This document shows, piece by piece, positions 26,040-33,511 of a DNA stretch of 64,000 nt. The stretch comes from CAVVAE01 sp963746185. GTDB taxonomy: Bacteria > Actinomycetota > Actinomycetes > Propionibacteriales > Nocardioidaceae. A model generated the notes under the pieces. It did not search any database. It was not told the DNA's origin and was given only the letters and a program-made list of their open reading frames with translations. Within the stretch, counting starts at the first letter, position 1; every line of letters begins with the position of its first letter. Both the position numbers and the translations under genes were made by a program. The stretch spans positions 124,001 through 188,000 of the forward strand of contig CAVVAE010000002.1 in assembly GCA_963746185.1 (NCBI GenBank). Direction: 5' to 3'.

Positions 26040-26073
26040 GGCCCCACCGACGCAGAATCACGTCGGTGGGGCC
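26040..26073 (-). terminator. Strong hairpin terminator between secreted-protein genes
   Basis: Perfect 13-bp arms GGCCCCACCGACG and CGTCGGTGGGGCC with an 8-nt loop, 30 nt downstream of the 180-residue gene (26103-26645). A second GCGCGC hairpin adjoins it. Confidence 0.8.
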
Positions 26074-26102
26074 AATGCGCGCTGCTGCGGCGCGCTAAGG
26101 AG

Positions 26103-26645
26103 TCAGCTTGGGTTCGGCGACGTCGGGATCGTCGTGGTCGGCGGCGTGGTGGGGCCGCAGCCTGTCACCCAGAACACCTTGTGCTTGGTGTCTGCACCCT
26201 TCGACCCGTCCGCGTGAATCGTGAGCTTGACGTGGAAGCCCTGCTTCGGGTGCGGGGTTCCGGTGAACGCCAATGTGTAGGTCTCCTCGGCGTCCAGCCC
26301 TGCCTGACTGCCGCCGCCAGCCTTGCTGTCCTCACCGATGAACACCACCAGGGCTCCACTGGTCACCGTCAGGCCGCCATCGGCCGTCGGGGGATGGTCG
26401 GCGAACATCACCTCTGCGTTCAAGTCGCCCTGGTCGTAGCCATAGAAGTCGACCTGGAATGTGCAACCGACGTGTGGTTCGTTGTTCGGGTGTTGGTCAA
26501 AGGGCACGTCGTCGATCTTGATCGTCCCGTTGTTGCCCGGAGGGTTTGGCGCCCCGCTTGCCGTCGAGGAAAACGGCGACGCGAAGGCAAACCCCAAGAC
26601 CAGCGCCCCAAGGACCCCGATCATTGTCACCACGAAACGCTTCAT
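26103..26645 (-). CDS. Secreted protein with a conserved actinobacterial domain
   Basis: 180 residues from ATG 26645 (GGGGAGGG upstream); a longer open frame upstream is not used. A signal peptide (MKRFVVTMIGVLGALVLGFA) precedes NNGTIKIDDVPFDQHPNNEP and HVGCTFQVDFYGYDQGDLNA, a motif set recurrent in secreted actinobacterial proteins of unknown function. The C-terminus is Pro/Thr rich (GCGPTTPPTTTIPTSPNPS) and looks like a wall-spanning tail, but lacks an LPxTG motif and a second membrane helix. Monocistronic. Confidence 0.8.
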   Translation of the reverse strand: MKRFVVTMIGVLGALVLGFAFASPFSSTASGAPNPPGNNGTIKIDDVPFDQHPNNEPHVGCTFQVDFYGYDQGDLNAEVMFADHPPTADGGLTVTSGALVVFIGEDSKAGGGSQAGLDAEETYTLAFTGTPHPKQGFHVKLTIHADGSKGADTKHKVFWVTGCGPTTPPTTTIPTSPNPS

Positions 26646-26727
26646 GTGTTGGCCCTCCCCAAAGTAGACGATCCGGCGATCACCGTTGGTTCTTACTTGT
26701 CGCCATCCCTTCGGTTCATTACGTCGA

Positions 26728-26771
26728 TCCGAATTCGGAAGGCATTCCCGGAGTGCTCTATCGGATAGAGC
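26728..26771. promoter_or_regulatory. Two palindromes upstream of the 26103-26645 gene
   Basis: TCCGAATTCGGA (26728-26739) is a perfect 12-bp palindrome, and GCTCTATC-G-GATAGAGC (26755-26771) has 8-bp arms. Both lie 83-126 nt upstream of the start codon and may be operators. No cognate regulator is identified. Confidence 0.4.
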
Positions 26772-27074
26772 GAGAAGGGATGAGTGACAGTTCGCGGCAA
26801 CCGCATCACGCAACGTCCTAGAGCGCACCTAGGCGCACCTCACCCCTCCGGACCGCTGAGGGCTATGCCTGGGTCACTGCCCAGCCGCTGCCGGGGCTGG
26901 TGGTGGCTGAGTGGAAGCGACCCTCGCCGCCTACCGCAGAATGGCGACGAGGGCCGACCTCAAGTCTGAGGCGCGACCCCGGTCTCACGTCTGCGAAAGC
27001 CGAGGGCCTCGTTGGAAAGAATGGCCGAGTAGCTAACTCTCGATCAGCCGGACGGTCAGTCGGTGTATTACGGG
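26772..27074. other. Intergenic spacer before tRNA-Val
   Basis: About 300 nt with no supported gene. Open frames here run into the tRNA and have no recognisable product. A short CCTCA-AGTC-TGAGG hairpin near 26969 is the only structure noted. Confidence 0.35.
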
Positions 27075-27146
27075 TGGGCGATACTGGGTTCGAACCAGTG
27101 ACCTCTTCGGTGTGAACGAAGCGCGCTACCACTGCGCCAATCGCCC
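27075..27146 (-). tRNA. tRNA-Val (CAC)
   Basis: A 72-nt cloverleaf: acceptor GGGCGAT/ATCGCCC, D-arm GCGCAGTGGTAGCGC, anticodon stem CTTCG/CGAAG with loop TTCACAC (anticodon CAC), T-arm ACTGG-TTCGAAC-CCAGT. The 3' CCA is not encoded (ACCC). Confidence 0.95.
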
Positions 27147-27406
27147 GTTCTGAGACGCCGAAAGGCTAGCGCACCTCCCCCGCCATTCTGAAAACCGGTC
27201 CGTGCCGGCATTTGCAGCCCTGCGACACCTCGCCCGAAGAGGACAAAGCGCGTCCACCGTGTCCGACCTCACTGGCAGTTGCGCATAGAACGCCCGGTTT
27301 GCGGCGGGCGCCGAAAAGAAATCTTCGATTTGCTTGATGTTTTGGCGTCACGACTTGCGTCGAGCCGCGTTATTCACTACAACCGGCAAGGAAGGCATGG
27401 AAGTCA

Positions 27407-27823
27407 ATGGACATCGCACCCGTCAGCGTGACCCACGAGCTCACGCTAGAACTCATAGACGCTAGTGGCACCGCAACGCCTCTCGAGGCCGAGCTCTGCT
27501 ACGACAGCAAGGACCCCTACGCGATCGCTGCGTGCTTCGACACTGGAGACGCCAACGTGCGATGGGTGTTCGCCCGCGAGCTACTCGCCTCAGGTCTGTA
27601 CGAGCCCACTGGTGACGGCGACGTCCACGTGTGGCCCTGCCTGGATGCGCGTGGCCGTGCGGTCACGATCATCGAGCTGTCCTCCCCTGACGGAGAGGCT
27701 CTCCTCCAAGCGCGAAGCGAGGACGTCTGCGCCTTCCTCGGCAGGACCGAGTCTCTGGTGCCCTCAGGTCACGAGGGAGAGCTCGTCGATATCGACGAGG
27801 CCCTTGCCCAGCTCCTCGCCTGA
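27407..27823 (+). CDS. SsgA/SsgB-family cell division regulator
   Basis: 138 residues. Family blocks are clear: VTHELTLELI, LCYDSKDPYAIAACFDTGDA, VRWVFARELLASGLYEPTGD, GDVHVWPCLDARG, ELSSPDGEALLQA and CAFLGRTESLVPSG. In morphologically complex actinomycetes SsgB-type proteins position FtsZ. Unicellular relatives also keep one copy, often called SsgB. A strong terminator follows, so it is monocistronic. Confidence 0.93.
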   Translation: MDIAPVSVTHELTLELIDASGTATPLEAELCYDSKDPYAIAACFDTGDANVRWVFARELLASGLYEPTGDGDVHVWPCLDARGRAVTIIELSSPDGEALLQARSEDVCAFLGRTESLVPSGHEGELVDIDEALAQLLA

Positions 27824-27889
27824 CAGCATCGCCCCTGTTTCCTCCTGCCTTAAGCCGCGAATCTCCACCCTGCCCCACGAGCGTTCGCA

Positions 27890-27923
27890 AGAGCCCAGCG
27901 TGTCTGTGATTACGCTGGGCTCT
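27890..27923 (+). terminator. Terminator after the SsgB-like gene
   Basis: Perfect 11-bp arms AGAGCCCAGCG and CGCTGGGCTCT with a 12-nt loop, 66 nt after the stop codon, ending just before the next gene. Confidence 0.82.
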
Positions 27924-27937
27924 GTGATGTCCCCGTG

Positions 27938-28507
27938 ATGTTCAGCCATGACGCCGAGCTCTCTCTGCTCGCAGTCGTCGACCTGGTCAACTCCTCCCCC
28001 GAGTGCGGAGGTTCCGAGCGCCTGCCCGACGCCGAGGCTTTACGCGCCTTCGTCGACAAGCACCACGTGTCGAGCGTCGAGCCCGATGACTATGGCGACC
28101 TCGACGCGGTCTACCGGGTCCGAACCCGTCTGCGTGAGCTGTTCGGAGTCGATGACGCCGCCGTGCTGGCGCGCCGAGTCAACTCCCTGGTCGCCGAGGC
28201 TCCCGTGCGTCCACGCCTTACCAACCACGACGACTATGGCTGGCACGTCCACTACTTCGCCCCCGGTGCATCACTGGCCGACCATCTCGCGGTCGACGGA
28301 GGAATGGCGCTGGCTCACGTGGTCAGCGCCGACGAGACCGACCGGCTGCGGATCTGCGAGGCACCCGACTGCCAGGCCGTGCTCATCGACCTGTCCCGCA
28401 ACCGCTCGAAGCGCTATTGCGACGCTCGGGCTTGCGGCAACCGGCTGAATGTCGCCGCTTACCGGGAACGCAAGAGGACTGCCTCGCAGGTCGCCCAGGA
28501 GTCTTAG
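27938..28507 (+). CDS. CGNR zinc-finger putative transcriptional regulator
   Basis: About 189 residues. The C-terminal treble-clef finger is visible as CEAPDCQAVLIDLSRNRSKR followed by YCDARACGNRLNVAAYRERK, with the diagnostic CGNR. The N-terminal part (LLAVVDLVNSSPE, DAEALRAFVDKHHV) is the ABATE/ligand-binding helix bundle normal in this family. Ligand unknown. ATG 27938 is preceded by an in-frame GTG at 27935. The following SRPBCC gene starts at the base after its stop codon, so they form an operon. Confidence 0.92.
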   Translation: MFSHDAELSLLAVVDLVNSSPECGGSERLPDAEALRAFVDKHHVSSVEPDDYGDLDAVYRVRTRLRELFGVDDAAVLARRVNSLVAEAPVRPRLTNHDDYGWHVHYFAPGASLADHLAVDGGMALAHVVSADETDRLRICEAPDCQAVLIDLSRNRSKRYCDARACGNRLNVAAYRERKRTASQVAQES

Positions 28508-28963
28508 GTGGTTTTCGAGGTCACCCGGCGGACGACGATGTCCGCGTCAGAGGTTTGGGCACTCCTCACCGACTGGGAACGTCACTCCGGGCACATCCCG
28601 TGGACGACCATCCGGCTCGACCCAGGTGCAGAACGTGGCTCGGGGGTCGGTTTTGTCGCGCGTACGGCGCTGGGGCCGCTTCGGTTTGATGACCCGATGG
28701 AGGTGACGTTCTCGCGGGCGCCTACCGAGACGGCTGCGGGCATCTGCCGGATCGTCAAGCGAGGTCGGGCGGTGACCGGTTGGGCCGTCCTCACGGTGAC
28801 GCCGGACGACTCTGGGGCAGTGGTGCACTGGTATGAGGAGGCCCGCTTCGCCTTCACCGGGCCGTTTCTCAACTGGCCCACCGCCGTCGTTGGGCGGAAG
28901 GTGTTCTCACGCCTGCTCGACGGTCTGTTCGACGAAGAGCCGCGAAGCGCGAGCCCGTCCTGA
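28508..28963 (+). CDS. SRPBCC-family protein
   Basis: 151 residues from GTG directly after the CGNR gene. The pattern FEVTRRTTMSASEVWALLTDWERH at the start and VVHWYEEARFAFTGPF near the end is that of START/Bet v 1-like (SRPBCC) lipid- or polyketide-binding proteins. Length is typical of single-domain members. Substrate unknown; pairing with a CGNR regulator suggests control by a small hydrophobic molecule (inference). Confidence 0.85.
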   Translation: MVFEVTRRTTMSASEVWALLTDWERHSGHIPWTTIRLDPGAERGSGVGFVARTALGPLRFDDPMEVTFSRAPTETAAGICRIVKRGRAVTGWAVLTVTPDDSGAVVHWYEEARFAFTGPFLNWPTAVVGRKVFSRLLDGLFDEEPRSASPS

Positions 28964-28982
28964 CTCTGGCGATGGGCGGCCC

Positions 28983-29798
28983 TTAGGGATCGACGTCGAC
29001 CAGTTCGCGTTTGCGCCATTCGGCCGCCACCCGTTCCGTGACCGGATGGCTGGTGAACGCGACGCCGTCAAGATCGTGAATGGCCTGGACGTCACGTGTC
29101 GTGGAGGCGAGGAAGACCTCGTCGGCCGTCACGAACTCGCCCATCGGGATGTCGCGTTCATGGACGTCGTACCACTCGATGACGAGCTCCCGGGTGATGC
29201 CGGCCAGGCAGCCGGCCTCCAAGGGTGGGGTGACGACCAGTCCGTCGAACACGCAGAAGACATTTGTGCCGGTGCCCTCACACAGGTTGCCGATGGTGTT
29301 GGCGAAGATCGCCTCGGTCGCGCCGCGCTCGGCGGCGTAGGCCAACGCGATGACGTTGTCGGCGTACGACGTGGTCTTCAGCCCTGCCGTCGCACCTCGC
29401 TCGTTGCGCGGCCATGGGACTGTCACGGCCTTGGTGCTCGGGCTGAACGGGGTTGCTGGTGCGGCGACCACGGCGAGGGTCGGCTCCGTCGTGTCGCGGT
29501 TGGAGCCGAGTGGTGAGATGCCGGCGGTGTAGGTGACCCGGATCCGGCCGTGCGTCAGGTCCTGGCCGTCCATCGTCTCGGCCACCGCCTTGCGGATGAG
29601 CTCTTGATCGGGCTCCGGCAGTCCGAGCCCTTTCGCCGAGCGAACCAGCCTGCGCAGGTGGCGGGTGAGCGCGAACGGAACATTGTCGACGACCTTGATG
29701 GCCTCAAAGACTCCGTCGCCAACCGTGACTCCGTGATCGAGCACCGAGAGGGCCGGAGCGGTCGGATCAATGAGAGAACCGTTGCACCATGCATGCAT
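28983..29798 (-). CDS. Class IV PLP-dependent aminotransferase, aminodeoxychorismate lyase-like
   Basis: 271 residues. It has DHGVTVGDGVFEAIKV, FALTRHLRRLVRSAKGLGL, the catalytic lysine in GLKTTSYADNVIAL, and EGTGTNVFCVFDG plus PPLEAGCLAGITRELVIE, all typical of PabC/Dat/IlvE fold type IV enzymes. Length and motif spelling favour 4-amino-4-deoxychorismate lyase (p-aminobenzoate for folate), but D-amino-acid or branched-chain transamination cannot be excluded. Monocistronic, convergent with the SRPBCC gene. Confidence 0.85.
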   Translation of the reverse strand: MHAWCNGSLIDPTAPALSVLDHGVTVGDGVFEAIKVVDNVPFALTRHLRRLVRSAKGLGLPEPDQELIRKAVAETMDGQDLTHGRIRVTYTAGISPLGSNRDTTEPTLAVVAAPATPFSPSTKAVTVPWPRNERGATAGLKTTSYADNVIALAYAAERGATEAIFANTIGNLCEGTGTNVFCVFDGLVVTPPLEAGCLAGITRELVIEWYDVHERDIPMGEFVTADEVFLASTTRDVQAIHDLDGVAFTSHPVTERVAAEWRKRELVDVDP

Positions 29799-29842
29799 GT
29801 TGCCACCCTAGGGCAGCCCTGTTGAGGCGACACACCCGGAGT

Positions 29843-29870
29843 TTGAGCGTCAGGCCAAATCGGCTAATCT
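29843..29870 (+). promoter_or_regulatory. Promoter of the tRNA cluster
   Basis: TTGAGC and TAATCT separated by 16 nt, ending 38 nt upstream of tRNA-Gly: a good housekeeping sigma match for a stable-RNA gene. Confidence 0.6.
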
Positions 29871-29908
29871 TCTCTCCGCACCACAACGCGAAAGCGCTGG
29901 GGTGCGTT

Positions 29909-29981
29909 GCGGACGTAGCTCAGTTGGTAGAGCGCAACCTTGCCAAGGTTGAGGTCGCGAGTTCGAGCCTCGTCGTCCGCT
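29909..29981 (+). tRNA. tRNA-Gly (GCC)
   Basis: 73 nt. Acceptor GCGGACG/CGTCCGC, D-arm GCTCAGTTGGTAGAGC, anticodon stem CAACC/GGTTG with loop TTGCCAA (anticodon GCC), T-loop GTTCGAGCC. First of three tRNAs transcribed together. Confidence 0.96.
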
Positions 29982-30011
29982 CGGAGAGGGTCGAAGGCTT
30001 ACCCATCCAGC

Positions 30012-30082
30012 GGTGGAGTGGCCGAGAGGCGAGGCAACGGACTGCAAATCCGTCTACGAGGGTTCAAATCCCTTCTCCACCT
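30012..30082 (+). tRNA. tRNA-Cys (GCA)
   Basis: 71 nt. Acceptor GGTGGAG/CTCCACC, anticodon stem ACGGA/TCCGT with loop CTGCAAA (anticodon GCA), T-loop GTTCAAATC. Confidence 0.95.
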
Positions 30083-30124
30083 CGATCGACGTACTGATTC
30101 ATGCACGACTCATAACTTCATCAC

Positions 30125-30199
30125 GGGCGATTGGCGCAGCGGTAGCGCGCTTCCCTGACACGGAAGAGGTCACTGGTTCAAACCCAGTATCGCCCACCA
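30125..30199 (+). tRNA. tRNA-Val (GAC) with encoded CCA
   Basis: Acceptor GGGCGAT/ATCGCCC, D-arm GCGCAGCGGTAGCGC, anticodon stem CTTCC/GGAAG with loop CTGACAC (anticodon GAC), T-loop GTTCAAACC, 3' ACCA in the DNA. Closely related to tRNA-Val(CAC) at 27075-27146. Confidence 0.96.
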
Positions 30200-30235
30200 G
30201 CAAGACCCGAACGAGGGCCGAACATGCGCGGCCAC

Positions 30236-30670
30236 TCAGTCGAGACAGAACTCGTTGCCCTCGATGTCCTGCATCACGATGGTCGACTCTTCGTATTCAT
30301 CGGCAGGCAGGAGTCGCACGCGTACCGCGCCGAGCGCGACCAGTCGTGCGCATTCGGCCTCAAGTGCGGCCAGGCGCTCTTCATCCACGAGCCCGGTGCC
30401 GACCCGCACGTCGAGATGCACCCGATTCTTGACGACCTTGCCTTCGGGAACGCGCTGGAAGAACAGTCGCGGGCCCACACCTGTGGGATCAATGCAGGCG
30501 AACGCTGCACCCTGTTGCTCAGGCGGCAGCGCGCGATCGAAGTCGTCCCAAGTGCCAAACCCCTCCGGAGGCGGCGGTACGACGTAGCCCAACACCTCAC
30601 ACCAGAAGCGAGCGACGCGCTCAGGTTCTGCGCAGTCGAAGGTGACTTGGACCTGCTTGACCGACGCCAT
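30236..30670 (-). CDS. VOC-superfamily (glyoxalase/bleomycin-resistance-like) protein
   Basis: 144 residues. VQVTFDCAEPERVARFWCEV (first beta-alpha unit), RLFFQRVPEGKVVKNRVHLD with the conserved RVHLDV, and MQDIEGNEFCLD at the end are the VOC signature seen in many actinobacterial proteins annotated only at superfamily level. Metal-binding residues are partly present (His in VHLDV, Glu in NEFCLD). Substrate unknown. Divergently placed from the ABC transporter. Confidence 0.88.
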   Translation of the reverse strand: MASVKQVQVTFDCAEPERVARFWCEVLGYVVPPPPEGFGTWDDFDRALPPEQQGAAFACIDPTGVGPRLFFQRVPEGKVVKNRVHLDVRVGTGLVDEERLAALEAECARLVALGAVRVRLLPADEYEESTIVMQDIEGNEFCLD

Positions 30671-30837
30671 CAGCCCACCCTAGAGGCACCCCACACCTGC
30701 AAAGCCCACCGTGCTGGGACGAGGCCCGGTCATGTTGACTCAGGGGCGACCCTGACCTCGAGCAAGGGTCGGGATGGGGGTCGGACCAGCGGATTCCCTG
30801 ATGGCCAGGGCTGTGCCGACGAACGAGGCTTGCAGCC

Positions 30838-31737
30838 ATGATCACTGTGGAGACACTCACCAAGACGTACGGCGGGTTCACTGCCGTCGACGACATCAGC
30901 TTCACCGCGCGCGCCGGCCGCGTGACCGGCTTCCTGGGTCCCAACGGGGCCGGCAAGTCGACGACGATGCGCATCATGGTCGGACTCACCCCCGCCACCT
31001 CAGGGACGACGACGATCAGCGGTCGCCGCTTCGCCGACCTGCCGAATCCGGGTCGCGAAGTCGGGGTTCTGCTCGACGCGTCCGCCCAGCACGCCGGTCG
31101 CACCGGTCGCGAGATCCTGACACTCACCCAACGGATGATGGGGCTCCCCGCGAGCCGGGTGGGAGACATGCTCGAGCTGGTCAGCCTGACCGATACGGAG
31201 GCCAGCCGCCGGGTCCGCAACTACTCGCTCGGCATGCGGCAGCGGCTCGGGATCGCTACCGCTCTCATCGGCGATCCCGAGATCTTGATCCTCGACGAGC
31301 CCGCGAACGGGCTGGACCCGGCGGGCATCCGCTGGATGCGCGACCTGCTGCGCTCGTACGCCGATCGAGGTGGCACGGTGCTGCTCTCCTCGCACCTACT
31401 GCACGAGATCGAGGTCATCGCCGACGACATCGTGGTGATCGGCAATGGCCGGATCGTCGCGCAGGGCACAAAGGCTGAGCTGCTCGAGGCCGCCGGCACC
31501 ATCGTCCGGGCTCGCAGCATCGCCGACCTGCAGCACGCTCTCCAGGCGGAAGGGCTGGCCGCCACGCCCACCGGCGACGGTGCCCTGCGCACCGAGGCCG
31601 ACGCCGAGCTAGTCGGCCAGGCCGCCCATCGCGCCGGACTTCCCCTGATGGAGCTCAAGAGCGCCGACGGAGCCGGCCTCGAGGAAATGTTCCTCGAGCT
31701 CACCGCAGACACCCAACGAGAAGGAGCAGCGGCATGA
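30838..31737 (+). CDS. ABC transporter ATP-binding protein (DrrA/NatA-like)
   Basis: 299 residues. Walker A GPNGAGKST, signature YSLGMRQR, Walker B LILDEPANGLDP and the H-loop SSHLLHE are complete. A C-terminal extension (about 215-299) resembles the regulatory tail of DrrA-type drug exporters. It overlaps the permease gene by 4 nt (ATGA). Cytoplasmic partner of an ABC-2 exporter; cargo cannot be told. Confidence 0.94.
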   Translation: MITVETLTKTYGGFTAVDDISFTARAGRVTGFLGPNGAGKSTTMRIMVGLTPATSGTTTISGRRFADLPNPGREVGVLLDASAQHAGRTGREILTLTQRMMGLPASRVGDMLELVSLTDTEASRRVRNYSLGMRQRLGIATALIGDPEILILDEPANGLDPAGIRWMRDLLRSYADRGGTVLLSSHLLHEIEVIADDIVVIGNGRIVAQGTKAELLEAAGTIVRARSIADLQHALQAEGLAATPTGDGALRTEADAELVGQAAHRAGLPLMELKSADGAGLEEMFLELTADTQREGAAA

Positions 31738-32540
31738 CCGCCATCGCAGTCGAGCACGAACAACACGTCGACGAGGTCGCGACCAGGCACGCCAAGGTCC
31801 CGACCACCCGCGTGGTCGGGGTCGAGCTTCGCAAGATGTTCGACACCAGGTCGGGTTTCTGGCTGATGGCGAGCATCGTCATCACCGCGACTCTGGCGAC
31901 GACGGCCGTCATCTTGTTCGCACCGGACGACGAGCTGACCTACGGCGCGTTCGCTGGGTCGATCGGCGTCCCGATGACGATCATCTTGCCGATGATGGCG
32001 ATCTTGTCGGTCACGAGCGAGTGGACCCAGCGCAGTGGCCTCACCACGTTCACACTCGTTCCACACCGTGGCCGGATCATCGGTGCGAAGGCGATCGCTG
32101 CCGTACTCGTCGGAGTCGCCGCGATCCCGCTCGCCTTTGGCATCGGCGCGCTCGGCAACCTCGTGGGCACGGCGATCACCGGCACGAGCACGGTCTGGGA
32201 CATGTCGTTCAGCGACGGGCTCTACATTGTGCTCGGTAATGTGCTCGGGCTGCTGGTCGGTTTCATGCTCGGCATCCTGATCCGCAACTCGGCCGGCGCG
32301 ATCGTGGCGTACTTCGTCTACTCCCTGGTGTTCCCGACGATCTTCAGCGTGCTGGCCGAGAGCCAGCAGTGGTTCAGAGACCTACAGCCCTGGGTCGACT
32401 TCAACTACGCCCAGAGTGCGCTGTACGACGGACACTTCACCGGCGAGCAGTGGGCCAACCTTGCCACAGCAGGAACGATCTGGCTGGTCTTGCCAATGAT
32501 CGTCGGCCTGATCCTGGTCCGTCGGTCCGAGGTGAAATAG
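31734..32540 (+). CDS. ABC-2 type transporter permease
   Basis: 268 residues with about six membrane segments (FWLMASIVITATLATTAVIL, IAAVLVGVAAIPLAFGIGAL, LYIVLGNVLGLLVGFMLGIL, SAGAIVAYFVYSLVFPTIFS, LVLPMIVGLILV). The soluble N-terminus carries TTRVVGVELRKMFDTRSGFW, typical of ABC-2 permeases. Translationally coupled to the ATPase at 30838-31737. Confidence 0.9.
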   Translation: MTAIAVEHEQHVDEVATRHAKVPTTRVVGVELRKMFDTRSGFWLMASIVITATLATTAVILFAPDDELTYGAFAGSIGVPMTIILPMMAILSVTSEWTQRSGLTTFTLVPHRGRIIGAKAIAAVLVGVAAIPLAFGIGALGNLVGTAITGTSTVWDMSFSDGLYIVLGNVLGLLVGFMLGILIRNSAGAIVAYFVYSLVFPTIFSVLAESQQWFRDLQPWVDFNYAQSALYDGHFTGEQWANLATAGTIWLVLPMIVGLILVRRSEVK

Positions 32541-32635
32541 CCCGTCCGTCGATCGGATACAACCCCACGACTGGCGAGGGTCGACCCCGCAGCCACCTGC
32601 TGCAGGGTCGATGCGTTGTGCAGCCTGCTCGTCGT

Positions 32636-32937
32636 CTAGAGCATGAACGGCACGATCGCGGCGCAGTAGTCGTCGGACCGTCCGGTCGATCCCTTGATCA
32701 GTTCGCTCGACACCTCGAAGTCGTCGTTCGGGTTCGAGGGTGTCCCGTTGAGGTCGATGACGATCCGGAACCGCACCTGACCGGGGTCGCGGGCGATCAC
32801 CTTGCCATTCGGTCCGTACACCTTCGACGGCCCGGTCAGCAGCGAGATGATCGTAACGGTCCCGTCGTGGTTGTAGGTATGTTCCCGAGTCGTCGCGATA
32901 GTAGGCCTGGCGACAATGGTTATCGCGGTGAGTGGAC
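32636..32937 (-). pseudogene. Remnant of a secreted or surface protein
   Basis: A coherent reading frame runs ITIVARPTIATTREHTYNHD, then TVTIISLLTGPSKVYGPNGK and FRIVIDLNGTPSNPNDDFEV, to a stop at 32636. It has no ATG/GTG/TTG start except an internal GTG at 32821, and a TGA lies upstream. A neighbouring frame just upstream carries LNGKVYEVHS, suggesting a frameshift. Composition and motifs look like the C-terminal domain of an exported actinobacterial protein. I take it as a decayed 3' fragment. Confidence 0.5.
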
Positions 32938-33144
32938 CTCATACACCTTGCCATTAAGGCCGTCTCGCCCAGCAGCACCACAATTGACAGGCTGTTTGCG
33001 CCGATAGGAGAGGGAAGTCCCAGCTGATCCGACCTGTCTTCCCAGCTCATCGTGACAGCCCTTGGCGACCGATCTAGGGTGGGGTGGAACACTCGATGCT
33101 CGGTCTGTACGAAGCTTTCCCTGCACCCGGAAAGGTCGATCGCT

Positions 33145-33372
33145 ATGAGCGGCGTGCCCAGCCAGCGAGCCCACGAGGAGGCTCTGCTCAACGAGCTCGC
33201 GATGCTCACAGACCTCGTGATCGCCGCTAGTTCCAGCCCCGGAGGACTGTCCACAGGACAGGTTGACGACGTCCTCGGCGTCGCGCCATCCGATGACGAC
33301 GAACCCGATGATGCCGACAGCCATGACGGCGATTCCGCACCGGGCTTCCCTGGTCCACGCCCTTCGTCATAG
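33145..33372 (+). CDS. Small acidic protein, paralogue of 21473-21796
   Basis: 75 residues from ATG 33145 (GGAAAGG upstream). LLNELAMLTDLVIAASSSPG followed by GLSTGQVDDVLGV matches the C-terminal domain of the 107-residue protein at 21473. The remainder is an acidic low-complexity tail (SDDDEPDDADSHDGD). No signal peptide. Short proteins with this helix-turn-helix-like segment are common in Nocardioidaceae-type genomes and have no assigned role. Confidence 0.62.
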   Translation: MSGVPSQRAHEEALLNELAMLTDLVIAASSSPGGLSTGQVDDVLGVAPSDDDEPDDADSHDGDSAPGFPGPRPSS

Positions 33373-33409
33373 CGGCGGCAAAGCGAAGAGGCTCACCTGA
33401 TGCGGATCA

Positions 33410-33423
33410 GCCTGCCGTCAGGC
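33410..33423 (+). terminator. Short hairpin after the 33145 gene
   Basis: Arms GCCTG and CAGGC around CCGT, flanked by GATGC/GCATC that can extend the stem. Weak candidate terminator. Confidence 0.4.
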
Positions 33424-33436
33424 ATCTGAGTAGCTC

Positions 33437-33496
33437 TTGACCCTTACCGCAATAGGGTCAAAACTGGGTTGGGTTACGGACGGTTCGCACCCAACC
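33437..33496. promoter_or_regulatory. Two inverted repeats upstream of the beta-propeller lipoprotein
   Basis: TTGACCCT (33437-33444) pairs with AGGGTCAA (33454-33461), and GGTTGGGT (33467-33474) pairs with ACCCAACC (33489-33496). Both lie within 75 nt of the ATG at 33512. The first is operator-like; the second would fold in the 5' UTR close to the ribosome site. Confidence 0.5.
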
Positions 33497-33511
33497 GAAT
33501 GAGGTAGCCGC

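Noticed and set aside
26863..27132. Open frame with EVTGSNPVSPT
   Set aside because: This string is the translation of the antisense/sense strand of tRNA-Val, a common false gene.
29789..30432. Open frames over the tRNA cluster
   Set aside because: They translate tRNA-Gly, tRNA-Cys and tRNA-Val and have no protein similarity that I recognise.
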